A DNA stretch of 64,000 nucleotides. Origin: Xylaria sp. FL1777. Its lineage: Eukaryota; Ascomycota; Sordariomycetes; Xylariales; Xylariaceae. The notes beneath the pieces are model-generated. The model was not told the origin of the DNA, searched no databases, and was given only the letters and a program-made list of their open reading frames with translations. Shown here one piece after another: positions 37,469 to 50,990 of the stretch. The translations under genes and the position numbers were made by a program. Every line of letters begins with the position of its first letter. Position 1 is the stretch's first letter. The DNA lies in contig MU400693.1 of NCBI GenBank assembly GCA_022578965.1, positions 19,284 to 83,283 on the forward strand, read 5' to 3'.

Positions 37469-40400
37469 AGCAAAAGTTAAAAACTAAAAATATTATATCT
37501 TTAATAAAATTTGTTTTTAAGCGTTACTTTTTACTATAAGCATTATAACTAGTATAGCTTAATCTTTAGTATACAATTGTTAGCTAAAAAGTTAGTTTTA
37601 TTACTATTGTTTATTATATTAATAATTAATTTTTTTTTAGCAATATTATTAAGCTTTTTATTAAAGCCTTTTATTTTTTACTTTTAAAATGCTTTTTTTA
37701 CAAAACAATGAATTAAGTTTAATAAGCTTACTAAAAAAACTAATTTAAAACGTAAAAATAGCATATATAAAAAGTAATATTATATGCAATTATTATGTAA
37801 TTATACATTTTATTTAAAAAGCATAATTGCAATAAAACTTATTTTCTTTTTTTTATTAGCATTATTACTAAATAATAACTAGTTTTATTTAACTTTTTAG
37901 ATTTCTTTTAAATAGGCTTACAGTTATAAATATATCTTTAATTTTTAATGCTTAAAACTTTTTTTTTGCATAAACAAATTGCTAAAGTAAAAAAAAAAGC
38001 TATAATAATATAAATATTTGTTGTTAAAATTTATAAAGTTAAAAAAAAAGTATAAATTTATTTAGTATTGTACTTAAAACTTTTGTTTAACATTAATTTT
38101 AAAATATAATACAACTTAAAATTCAAAAAGTTAATAAATATTTAAAAAAAACTAAATTTAATTATATTATTAATAATTTTATTATAAAGTTAATATTAAG
38201 CAATAAAAGATTAAAAGTAAAAAAACAGTTAGCTATAATAGCTTTATGCTAACTAAAAGCCTAAAGTTATTAAAAAAAAAAAAAACAACTATTATGCTTT
38301 ACTTTTATAAAAAAATTAATTAATAAACTATTAGTTAAGCTTTTATGCATTAATTTCTATAAAAGCAAAAAATTGTTTACGTATAAAGCCTAAAATCTAA
38401 CTGCTGTTTTAATTTAAGTTATAAGCTTAATACTACTTAAATAATGTTTTAAATGCTTAAAAAAACATAGCAAATTTTTTAGCTGCATTATTTCTTGTTT
38501 AGCAAATTATTAATTTTAAATATAATATATATATGCTAGTTATTACTATAAAAGCAAGAGATCTTTTTGTTTATTTAAAAAATCTTATATATATTAGCTA
38601 TTTAATTTGCTATTTATACTATATAATACTTATTAATAAAATAAAATCAATAAAGAATTAATTTTTTAACGTTATAATCTTAATACTACTAGAATCTTTA
38701 TTATTTTTTACGAACTAAAAACTAGTTTTATAAACATATAATAAAAAAAATTTATTTATATTTACTATTGCTTATAAAAGCAAATATTTATAAAATAGCT
38801 ATATTGCAATTAAAAATAGTATTAAAATAACAAATGCTAATTATAATACTTAAAAACAAATAAAGTTATTTACTTTAAAAAAAGCTTATGCTTAAAATGC
38901 TTTAAATAAAAACGTTTATAGCATTAAACTAACTATTAAATATATTTAACATACTAAAAAGAAATAGCCTTTTTATAAATGTTTTGCAAAACTATTTTAA
39001 AATATTATAAAGCAGCTTTATTTAAATATGCGTTTTAATAATATAAAAACAAATAAAACTAATTATACATTAAATAATATATTACTACAGAAGGTAAAAT
39101 AAGTATTGCTTACTATAAAAAACATTAATTTTATTATAAAAAAAATCAATTTTATTATTTTATAAAAATTTAAATAATTTTTTTACTTAAAAAAAATAGC
39201 TAATAATAATTATTAAATATTTTACCTTTATAATATATATGCTACTACAATTAAATCAATAAATAGCTAAAATAACTAATAGATTTAAAAAAAAAACAAA
39301 TCTAAAATCAAAACTTAAATATTATAAAGTTTTTTATAATAACTTATAACCTATTTATTAACCTAAAAAAACTAAACTTATATTAATTAATATTAGTTAT
39401 ATATTATAAAATATTGCTATTTATTGCAGTTATAGCAAAAAACTTAAAAGTATATATATAGCATAATAAACTACTTAAACTTAGGCTATTTTTTTATACT
39501 TTGTACTGCTAATAAAACAGCTATTTTTAGCGTACATTATATATTTACTTAAGTAAAAACAAGGTTTTTTTATGTAAATTATTCTGTTTATTTTTTAACT
39601 TAACCGATCAATTATGCTTATGTTTTAATTATTACTAGTGTTTTTTTTACTTTATAATTACCTACTTTATAAACTAAACATAAAAAGTATAATAGTAGTT
39701 TATTTTAGCTAATAATAATAGGAAATGTTTTAATATATAGTAACTAAAACATATGTTGTTTAATAGTAATAATAAATAGTGTAGTTTAGCAGTTTGCTAT
39801 TTAATTAACATAAAACATAAGTTAACTGTAATATAATATATAACTTTAGTAGTAAAGTTTTAGTTGTTAGTTAATTTAAGTATAATAATTATATAGCTAT
39901 AAGCTTTAATAGTTTAATATAATATATATATAATAAATTTATACTTATAAAAGTTATTTTAGTATTAAGTATAATATAATGTTTTATTTAAAAACAAAGC
40001 TTTTAGTTTTACATTATTAACTAATTAATTGTTATTTAGCTTTAAATAGCAAAACATAAAACGTAAAAAGTTAAGCGCTACATTTATTGCTTAAATATTA
40101 AGCAAACTATAATAGTTATAAATAAATAGCTAGTTTGTTATAATGCTGATTTTATGTATTGCTAATAGTTCTTAAAGGTTATTACTATTAAAAGGAAAAT
40201 TGTTGCAAATCTTTAATAAATATGTAAGCTTAGCAAAATTTGTTAATTAAATGTAAAAAAATAAAAACTAACAGTATTATATAGCATACTATATAGCTAT
40301 AATTATAAGACTTTAAAGTACTTTAGCTAAACTACTACTAGTTATTAAACAGTAGCTAAAAGCAACAATTAATACATTAATACAGTTCGTATAAATATTA

Positions 40401-41810
40401 ATAATATATATAAGCTATTTTTCAAGTTAATAACTATTGCTAAAAAGCTTAAAATAAATAAAAAAGCAGCATAACATAACAAATAAAATAATAATATAAC
40501 TAGATCTTTATTAACTAAAATAAATTGTTTTTAAAGAATAAAAAACATAAAAATATAATTTAAAACAGTATAGTTATAATAAAACTATATATAATCTTGA
40601 TTTTTTTATAAAAAGCAATATATTTAATAATTAATAAATAAAAATTTATTATAATTAATAGAAACAATATATAGCAAAGCAAAAAAATTTACCTTTATTT
40701 TATATACTTTACTATAAGAATATGTTATAAAAACATAAAACATTAAAACACTTTAGTAAAAATTAAACTAGTATAGTTATTAATTAAACAAAAGTACTAT
40801 AGCGTAAGCATTTTTAATACTAGTAACATATAATATATGCTGCTTAAACTTAATAAAAAGTATAAAACAAAAACGTATTAGTTCTTAAAAAGATCAAAAT
40901 AAATGTATTAAAGGCATTTTTAATAATTAAAAAAAAAAAAGAAAAAATGCTATATATATAAAAAACAAGCAGCTTTAATTACTTGTTTTTTTAAAACAAG
41001 ATCTAACAATATTTTTTAGTATTATTAATACTTAAAACGTAGTAGCTATAAGTATTAATACTAATATATATAGCTTAAAAAATATGTGTTTATAAAAGCT
41101 TTTAATAACTAAATATAGCTTAGTTATATAGCTAAGCATTAAAATATTACTGTAATGTTTTTGCTTTTATAGTGGACTTTTTATAAACTATATTACTAAA
41201 AATAGCTATATTTTAATTATTAACTTTAATTAATTTTATTTTGTTTAAATGTTAAATTTCTAATGTTTTAATTAATTAGGTATATTTAAAGGTAGTTATA
41301 AAATAAGTACATTATATTTTTTTTTTATACTTAAAGAAAAAATATAGTTCTTATAAGCTTTTTTGCTTTATTTTAATATAAAAAAATACAAAAATTAGGG
41401 TATTTATAGGCTTTTATAAACATATTATGTAATAAAACAACATAAAACAATATATTATTCCAAAAAAGAAAATAACTAATAATGCTATAATAGCATATTT
41501 TATAGTATTATGTTATATTTACTTAGCAATACATTTTAATTATAACATAAAAAACTAAAGGTTATATAGCAAGTTAAGCTAAAGCGTTAACTTTTTATTT
41601 TTATTTAAGTAGCCTTTTTAGTAAAATGTTAGGTTAGCTAAAGCCCAAAATAGCTATTTAATATAACATTAGCTAATTAATTTCAATTAACTAAATTTAA
41701 CCACTTATATTAAAAGCAATAATTTGCTATTTTATTATAAATATAATTTATATTAAGTTAAACATATTTATTAATTAAAAAAAGTATAAATTAGTAAATA
41801 AGTAAATAAG

Positions 41811-41857
41811 TTAACTAGTTAATTAATTAGCTAGCTAATTAGCTAACTAGCTAACTA
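41811..41857. repeat. Palindrome-rich TTAACTAGCTAA cluster
   Basis: Overlapping short palindromes (TTAACTAGTTAA, TTAGCTAGCTAA, TTAGCTAACTAGCTAA) occur in 47 bases. Similar GCTAACTAGCTA strings occur at the start of the dispersed family at 43335 and 60766. Confidence 0.6.
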
Positions 41858-42522
41858 AGTGCTTTAGTTTAAAACTTGGCTAAAACAATAATACTTATAG
41901 CAATAACTAATTAATATAAAAACAAAAGTGTTATACCTTTAGCAAAGTTTATAGCTATATATATTAAGTAAATTAATTAGTTAAATAAATATAAGTTAGC
42001 TTATAAAGCTATTAATGTTATTAAATAACTATATAATTAAAAAAAGGTCCTAAAAACAACCTAAAATAACTTATATACTATAAGCTATTTAAAAAAGCAT
42101 AAGTATTCTTAGAACAATATAAATTATATTACGTATAAAGTACTTCGGTTTTTAAGGAAATTTTAAATATTTATAAGATTTATAAAGTTTATACGTTAAT
42201 AGCGCAGCAAAAGCATAAAAGTATTACTGCTTAAAAATAAGATTTTTAGATTAAAAAGTAAAGGTATTTTAAAACTAGCACTAATTATACTATGCGCTAA
42301 GTATTTTAAAGAACTTAAAAAAGTATTAGTTTAAAAGGTTAAATAATCTAATAAAAGTGTTTAGTTATAAAGTTATTAAAAATAAAAAAGCTAGCAAAAA
42401 TATAATAAACTAATTATTTAATTTAAGCTATTTTACTAGAAGTATTATTAAGTTGCAATTAATATATATTTAAAAGCAGTTTATATAAGTTAATACTACA
42501 AAAAAGATAAATTTAGTTTAGC

Positions 42523-42600
42523 AATAGCTTTGCAGAACTGTTTAGCTATTAAAAGTTCTAAAATAGCCTTGCAGAAATGTCTAGCTATTTTAATTAATAG
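42523..42600 (+). repeat. Tandem duplication, 39-bp unit, two copies
   Basis: AATAGCTTTGCAGAACTG at 42523 and AATAGCCTTGCAGAAATG at 42562 are each followed by T(T/C)TAGCTATT. Both copies keep more C/G than their surroundings. Confidence 0.7.
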
Positions 42601-43334
42601 TTAATTTATACATAATATATATACTAATATATTTAATCTATATTTAAATAGTATAGCATATATACAAATATATATAGTTAAAAAGGTTATTTAAAAGTAA
42701 ATAAAAAAAAAAGTTACTAATAAAGCTATAATTTACTTAAGTAAAGATTTTTTAAGCATTATTAAAGTTAAAAAATAAAATATAATTTATATAAAAGTGT
42801 ATTAATTATAAAAATAGCTAATAAAGCTATACATAGCTAAAGTATTAATTATATAAATATTAGAAAAAATGCTTGTTTGCTTACTTTTGCTAATTTTACT
42901 TGTTTTAATAACTAACTTTACTATTATTATTACTACTATTATTTTAGCTTATGTTTACTTTAATATGTTTATAAATTTAATTTGTAGCTAAAAATAGCTG
43001 CTAACTTATTGTAGTTATTTAAAAATCTACTTTGCTTTAGCTATTATATTCTTTATAATATATATTTTTGTTTAGCTTAATTTAAGTACATATATTAATT
43101 AATGTTTAGCTTTTATGTATTATAAACTGCTTGTTATAATGCTTTTTAGCAGTAATATTAATTCTAAAAATAAAAATAAATAACTTAGTGCAATAAAGTT
43201 ATATTTAGCTAATATTTATAAAATATATGTTTATTAAGCATACTAAAATCTTAAAGCTATATTATTATTATATTAGCTATATTATAGTAATATATAATAT
43301 TTTCTTTATTGTTAGCTTTTTATTATTAATTATT

Positions 43335-43615
43335 AAAGTAAAATAAAGTAGTTAAATAAGCTAACTAGCTAATTAAAGTAGGTTTAAGCTAAGTTATATA
43401 GTAAAAATAAAAAAGTAAATATTGCGCTAAATTTTAAAGCATAAACTTAAACATTATAAACAACATAATAAAAATTAGCTATAGTTGCTTTATTTATATT
43501 GTTATATAGCCTTTTTATTAATTGTTTTATTTCTTAATTTATATATAGTTTAATTGCTTAAATGCATAAGTTATAACTTATTTTTTTGCAATTAAAGTAT
43601 TATAGTAAATTTAGC
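43335..43615 (+). repeat. Dispersed repeat family, copy 1 (~280 bp)
   Basis: Begins AAAGTAAAATAAAGTAG and contains AATAAGCTAACTAGCTA, ATTGCGCTAAATTTTAAAGC, AATTAGCTATAGTTGCTTTA and GTTATAACTTATTTTTTTGC. It matches 60766-61045 in direct orientation and 50714-50990 in inverted orientation. No coding capacity, terminal inverted repeat or target-site duplication was found; a solo LTR or MITE relic is possible. Confidence 0.85.
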
Positions 43616-46600
43616 ATGATTATATTACTGCGATTTTTTATTTATAATAAATAATACTATAAAACCTATAAGCAAACAATTTATTATTATTAATTTATAT
43701 GTTTAATTTATTTATTAATTAATTGCTATAATTTTTATATATAAGTTATAATATATTATATTTAGCTGCTTTAGCTAGCAATAAGCAAAATTTGCTTAAT
43801 ATAAGCAGTTTAGCTATAATTAGCAATAAGCATTTAAGCTAGCAGCCTTTAATTAATAAAGCTTAAAATAAACGTGTAAAAATGTTAAACTGTTTTTTTT
43901 AGCTTAGCTTATAAAGCGTTTTTATTTTTTTTAGCAAAACAATAATTAAGTATTAAAAAGCTAGTATAATTTTTAAAATAGTATAGCTAGAAAACTTATT
44001 GCTAAAAACCTTTAAAGAGCCAAAAAAAGGAAATTTTCACTAGAAAACTAATGCTTTTTAAAAAAAAAAACACAATTGCTTTTGTATAAACAAAAAAAAT
44101 AAAAAACAAGCTTAAAAAAAAATAAATGTTACTAAAACTTTTAAAAGTTATAATATAAACAAATTTAACGCTTATTTATACTAAACAAGTCTAAGTTTAT
44201 ACATTAATATAAAAAATAGTTAATAATTAAAAATATACTTTGTTTTTTAAGCTAATACTATTTTTTATTAAAAAATAAAAAGTAAAGTTTTTTAGTTATA
44301 AGCTAGCTATTGCTTAAAGACTTTACGTAAAACGCAGCTATTGCTTTTTTATAGTACTTATTTTTAAATAAGCAAGCTTTAAAAAAAAAAAAAAAGCATA
44401 CTACTTTTATAAGTAAAAAAGCTATAAAAAAATAAAGCTTACTTAATAAAACTAAAATAATAAAGTTCTTTAAAAAGTTATATAATAACTTAAATAAAAT
44501 GTTATATAAAAATTTTTATAAAACATTAAACATTTAAATAAATAGAAAATCTAAGCTAATCTTTACTTTAAAAAAACAAAAAAAGCATATAAAACATAAA
44601 AAAAAGTTAATTATTTATATAATTATAACTTTAATAAACTTTTATATATTATTATTAATGCTATTAAGCTAGCTATTAACATAATTATACTAGCTACTAA
44701 AAAAGTTATTATTAAAAAGCAGCAAGTAAAACTAGCTTAATACTTTGCTTATAATTAAAATATAAATAATATTACTAAGCAAATATAATAGCTAAAGTTA
44801 AAACAAAAAAACGTAGCAATTATAAAAGAAAAACTAAAAAAAATGCTAAAAAAACTATAAAATTAATATGTTTAGCTTATTAATTAAGAACTATAAGCAC
44901 TATAATATTACAAAATTAACATAAACTTATTAAAAAAGCAAATATTTAGTATTAATGCTATAACTTTTAAGTATTTATAAAAAAGTAAATATAATTTTAA
45001 AAAATAAAAACAAAATAAATAATCGTTTAATTTCTTATAATAAATAAAGTTAAATAATCTTTATTTAGCAAAAGTAACTATTTATTAAAAATATAATATA
45101 AACAATTATTACGTTTATAAGTGCAGCTTTGCTTACGAATTAAAATAAAAAAACATTATATATTAGAACTTTAAATAGTATTTAAAAGAGCTAAAATTTT
45201 CTGCAAGCTTTAAATGTATAAAAGTCCTTTTAAAAGTTATAAAGATTAGCAAAAATAAAAAAGAAATACTTAATGCTGCAATAAAATAAATATATAACTT
45301 TATTTTAAGCAATAATAAGCTGCTAAAGCAAAAAGCTTATTATTAATTCTAAAAAAAAAACTTTGTTTTAAATAACAAAAATTTAAATGCTAAAATAAAA
45401 AGCAAACAAAAAGAACTAAAAAATAAAAAACTTTACTAGCTAAAAAACAAGCAGCTAGCTTAATTTTTAAGTAAAAAATCTAATAATTAAACCTTTATAC
45501 TTTATAAAATAAAATTAGCAAAAGCTTATAATATTAAAAAAAACAACTTAATAAATAGCAAGCTAAATAATAGCTTTATTATAACTAATTAAAACTTTAT
45601 ATAAAGCACTTTTTATAATATAAATAGCATTAAAATGTTATAAAGCTATATACTAAGCAAAAAAATTAGCATAAATGTATTTTAAGCTAATTATTATAAA
45701 CCTTTATTAAAGAAAGCTGCTTTTTATTAAACAAAAAATAAAAAAAAACCTAAAAAGCTAAAAAAAAAGCCCTTTATAAATTAAACAATTAAAAAAGTTT
45801 ATTTAAATAACAATAAGTCTTTTATTTAATTTAATACTAAAAATATATAAATAAACAATAATTTTTTTAAGCAAAATACTTTATTAAAAACAAAAAGTTT
45901 TAATTATTAAAAACCTTAAAAGATACAAAAAGCAAAACTTACAAAAAGAAATTTAAAATTCGAAAAAATGTAAGCTAAAAAATCTAAAAACTTTTTAAAC
46001 AAAAAAACAAATGTTACTTTTAAAAATTTTATAATAGAAGTTCTAAAGTACTTTAATGTTTTTATTTAAACAATTGCTTAAATAAAAGCTAAATTATATT
46101 TTAAAGCAACAAAAATTCTTAAGCTATTGCAAAAAATAATACTACTGCTTTTAAATAACTTTAGTAAAGGTTTAAATTAATAAATTAAGCTAAACATACT
46201 ATAGCTTGTTTTAAAAAAAAAAGCAATAAGTTAAAATATAAAGCTTAACTAAAAACTTTATTACATAAAATCTTAACTTAAATAAACATAAAAAATGCCT
46301 TTTTTTATAAAAGCGTAAACTTTTTAAAAAAAAACATAAAATCTTAATAAATAGCAGCTAAAAAAGCATAAGCAAGCTTTTAGCTAGTATTATAGTTAGT
46401 TAATTAACTTAATAAACAAAGATTATTAAATAGCACTTATAAAACTAGCTTTCTATTAAATTATTTAGTAATGCAAATTAACAATAAAATAAATTATAAC
46501 AGTTTTATTATATATATTTATATGCTTTAATTTAGCTTTATAACTGCTTTTTTAAAAAAGCATTACTATAAAATAATAAAAGTTGTTTGCAATTAAAACT

Positions 46601-49600
46601 AATAAAATAATTAAATAATGTTGTTTTTTGCTTATATTGCTTTAAACTTTTAAACATTAAAAAACAAATTAAAGTTTAATAAAATGCTTTTAAAAATTCT
46701 AAACTAATGTAATACTATATATTTATTATTTAAAAATAACCTAAAAAAATAAAAGTTGCTAATTGTTATACTTTTACTGCTTTTTAAAAAAGTAGTATTT
46801 TTAACTAAACTTTAGCTTAGTGCTAATTTTGTGTTAATAACGCTAAAAAGAGTAAATAGGCTTAAAAAGCTAATATAACTAGCATTAATAATTTTATAAA
46901 GCGCAAACTAAAGCTTTAATTTCTTTAAACTAAAAATTTATAAAAAACATAACAATTATGCTAATAGTAGTAATTTAAACTTATTTAAAAAAACACTAAA
47001 GTATAAATTTTATAATAAAAAAAACTTAAGTTTAATAAATTATTTTAACTAGAAACATATAAGCTTTTTAAATTTATGTTTTATAATAGCTTTACTAATA
47101 AAACTGCAAAGTATTTTAGCTACTTTTTTAAGCGTTATAAAGCTAAAAAAATTTATATAACTTTGTTTAAAGCTTACTATAAAAATAAAAAACAAGATCT
47201 ATAAAAGTAATATTACTAGAATTATTAACTTTAAAGCATAATCTAGCATTATTATAGATTTTTTTATTAATAAAAACAGCTTTATTATTTAAGATACTAA
47301 TATAATTTAAAAAAAGTTTAACTAAACTAATAATTTTATTAAATATATTAAATGCTTTAAAACTACTATTTAAATAAATAAAAAATTGTTATTTTTTTTG
47401 CTATATATAGTTAGCAAAAAATAAGCTATTTATTTTTTGTTACTAAAAATAAACTTTATTATAAAATCTTAAATAAGTTTATATTTTTAAGGCTTTTATA
47501 TAATAGCTAGCATAATACTAAAAACAAGCTAAATTATTATACTAGTAATAAACTATATTAAAAGCTTAAACTTAAAAACTTAAAAACGTTAGCAATTAAA
47601 AAACTAATATATATTTGCTAAACTACTAGCTTAATAAAAAAGCTATATAAAGCACAAAAGTTTTAAACTTTAAATAAAAAATCTAACAATTAATAAAAAG
47701 CAACAAAAAGAAAATTAAAAATATACAATTTAAAAAAATATACAAGTATAAACTTTTAAAAAAATTAAAACTTATGTAATACTATAATATTAGCAGTTTT
47801 TTTAACTTTTTTTATATAAAAAAATATTGAATTTCTTAAGAACTTAAGAATATAAAATAATAAAAAAGTCTACGCTGCTTTTAATAATAATCAATTATTT
47901 AAAATATTTTTAGTTGCAATAAAAAAAACATTAAAGCAAAAAAACGCTAAAAAATTAACAATTATAAAAACTAAAAATCCTGCATATAAATTAAGCAACA
48001 AAAATAACCTAATTATAGCTTTAATTTAAACACTATTAATTTCTTAAGCCCTTAAAACTAACAAATTAATAAAAAATAAAACGATAATTTTAAACATAAT
48101 ATATAAAATAAAAAATAAAAAGATTTATCTTAAAAATAACGTATTATTTAATAGTACTGTTTTACTTAAATTTTATAAATAAAAAAAGCAAGCTTTAAAA
48201 AAAGCAAGCTATTATCTAGAAAATCTTGTGCTATTTTAATAAAATAACATTTATTAAAACATATATTTACGTTTTAGCATTACTTTTAAAAGCATTTAAT
48301 TAACTGCTAAATAATTAGCTGCTTTTTTAAAAAAGCTTTATATAATTAACCTTACTTAGCAAAAAGTAGCATTATTAACTAAAATATAGTATTACAAAAA
48401 AATAGCACTTTTTTAAGACTTTTTTAAAATAAAAAAAATTTATAATAAGATTTTTTCTTTTTATAAAATTAAAACAGTTTTTTATAAAACATAGCAAGTT
48501 TGTAATATTTTAATCTTTAAACCTTTAAAAAATATTACTATAAAAGTTTTAAAAACTTAACTTAAGCATAGCGTTTTTAAAAAAACTTATAGTTTATATA
48601 AATACTTACTAACAAAAAAGCAAGCTATAGTTTTAGCTATAAAATATATATACTTAGGTTTAAAAAACAAAAGCGCTAATATTTATAAAAAAGTTTAAAG
48701 AACATTTTTATATATTAAATTAATGCTTATTTTTGGAACTTTAGTTAGCTAAAATAAAACAGTGCTTTATTTTTAACATTCGACTTAAAACTAGCTTTTA
48801 TTTTTTTAACGTAAAAGTATATTTAGCTTTTATAACTAGATCTTATATTTTTTATTTTATAAGTTATAATATAATAGCTTTTATTATATTATAAATTTCT
48901 AATACCATTATAAATATAAAAGTAGCTTTTATAAATAATTTAAGCTTTAATTAATACTTATTACTTACTTAAGTACTTATTACATATTAATAATACTTAA
49001 GTACTTTAATAACTTTTATTATTATATAGTGTTATACTAAATACTATTTATTTATATATATACGTATACATCTGTTTATTTTACTTTGTTTTAATAATTT
49101 TGTTTATTATAACAACTATTTATTATGCTAAGATTTTTTGTTTTTTAAATGTTTAAGCTGCTTATTAATGCTTAAGTTGTTAAACTATTTGCTATAATTA
49201 AAATGCTTTAGCTATTTAAGTTTTTTACGCTATGCTAAACAAAATTTAAAAAATCTTAATTGCTAAATCTGCTAAATAAACAAAACTTATATGCTATAAA
49301 TTATAAATATAATTAAAGCTAACTATTATATATATAAAATGCAAATATTTATAAAAGTTTTTTAGAATTATTTTATAAGTACAAAGCTTTAAGCTATAAA
49401 TAAAGTTTTTAAAAGCTATAATGTTTATATTAATTATATAACGCTGCTTACTAAAAATATTAATGCTTTTAAATTAGTTAATATATAGCAAACTTAAAAT
49501 AACTTTTATTAAAAAGCAATAAATATTATTGCTGCTTTAAAATCTTATAAAGTAAACTAAAAAAGTGTTTTTAGTTGTTTATTTATTACTGCTTATATTT

Positions 49601-50713
49601 AGCAACAAGCTTTATATATTTTTTTATAACATAATTTATAATATACTTAAAGCTTTAAAGTTAATAATTATGTTTATTGCATTATAATTATAGTAAAAGG
49701 TTTGCAATAAACTTAGTTAGCTAAGTTAATAATAGCAGTGCTATACTATAAATAAATTAAAAAATTAACAGAAAATGTAGCATTAGTATTAATATTTATG
49801 CTTATAGTTTAAATAAAAAAAAGCAAAGCACTTTTATAATTTGCATATTAATATTAGCTTTATTTTTATTAATTTATTTTATAGCTATAAATTATATATT
49901 ATAGCTACTTTAATTATATTATATAAAACTTATTGTTTTATGCTTAAATTTCCAAAATAATCTTACTTAAAATTAATAAAAAGAATATAATACTTTTTAC
50001 TAATATATATGCAGTATTTAAAGCATATTTATTAACATAAAAAATACTTAAATAAAGGTTGTTAATATGTTAATATAAATAGCTAAAAAAAATAATCTAG
50101 CTTTTTATAAACTAGTGTACTATATATAATAGCGCTTATAGCAAATTAAAAAAGCAAATAAAATTTTAACTAAAGTACTAATTATTATAGTAACCTAAAA
50201 AAAAAAATATATATATAATAGCTAAATAAGTTTTAAATATAAAAAAGCTTAATTATTATAATATAACTAAAAAATTAATTAATTTATAGTTAGCTATATT
50301 AGTACAATAATAGTAAGCTTTAAATATAAAGCAATAATAAGCTAGGCTTTTTATTAAACTAAGAAAAGTTTACTATAACTATTAAACAAAACTTAAATAT
50401 TTATTATAAAGCAAACTGCTAGTTATAAACTTTAAAAAGCTGCTTATTATAAAATATTAACTATAGCTTTTTAAATAAAGCACAATATAATAAAGCACTA
50501 AAAATAATAGCATTAAATTCTAAACATAAAACTATAAAAGCAAAAAAATAATATATTTAATTAAAAAATAAAGCAATTATAAAATTTATTATGCATTAAA
50601 TATTATAACTTTACTATAACGCTAAATTACTAAATACATAATAAATTTCTTTTTTAAAAACCTTATAACTACTTTTTTTTTAGCTTATTTATTAAAATAA
50701 AGCAATATAATTG

Positions 50714-50990
50714 CGCTAAATTTACTATAACACTTTAATTACAAAAAAATAAGTTATAACTTATATATTTAAACAATTAAGCTATATATAAATTAAAAAA
50801 TAAAACAATTAATAAAAAAGCTATTTAATAATATAAATAAAGCAATTATAGCTAATTTTTATTATGTTATTTATAATGTTTAAGTTTATGCTTTTAAATT
50901 TAACGTAATATTTATACTTTTATTTTTATTATATAATTTAGCTTAAACTTACTTTAATTAGCTAGTTAGCTTATTTAGCTACTTTACTTT
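50714..50990 (-). repeat. Dispersed repeat family, copy 2 (inverted)
   Basis: Reverse complement of the copies at 43335 and 60766. Anchors on the plus strand are GCTAAATTTACTATAACACT, AAAAATAAGTTATAACTTAT and TAGCTAGTTAGCTTATTTAG. It ends at CTACTTTACTTTACTTTAA, matching the start of the family. It is more diverged than copies 1 and 3 are from each other. Confidence 0.8.
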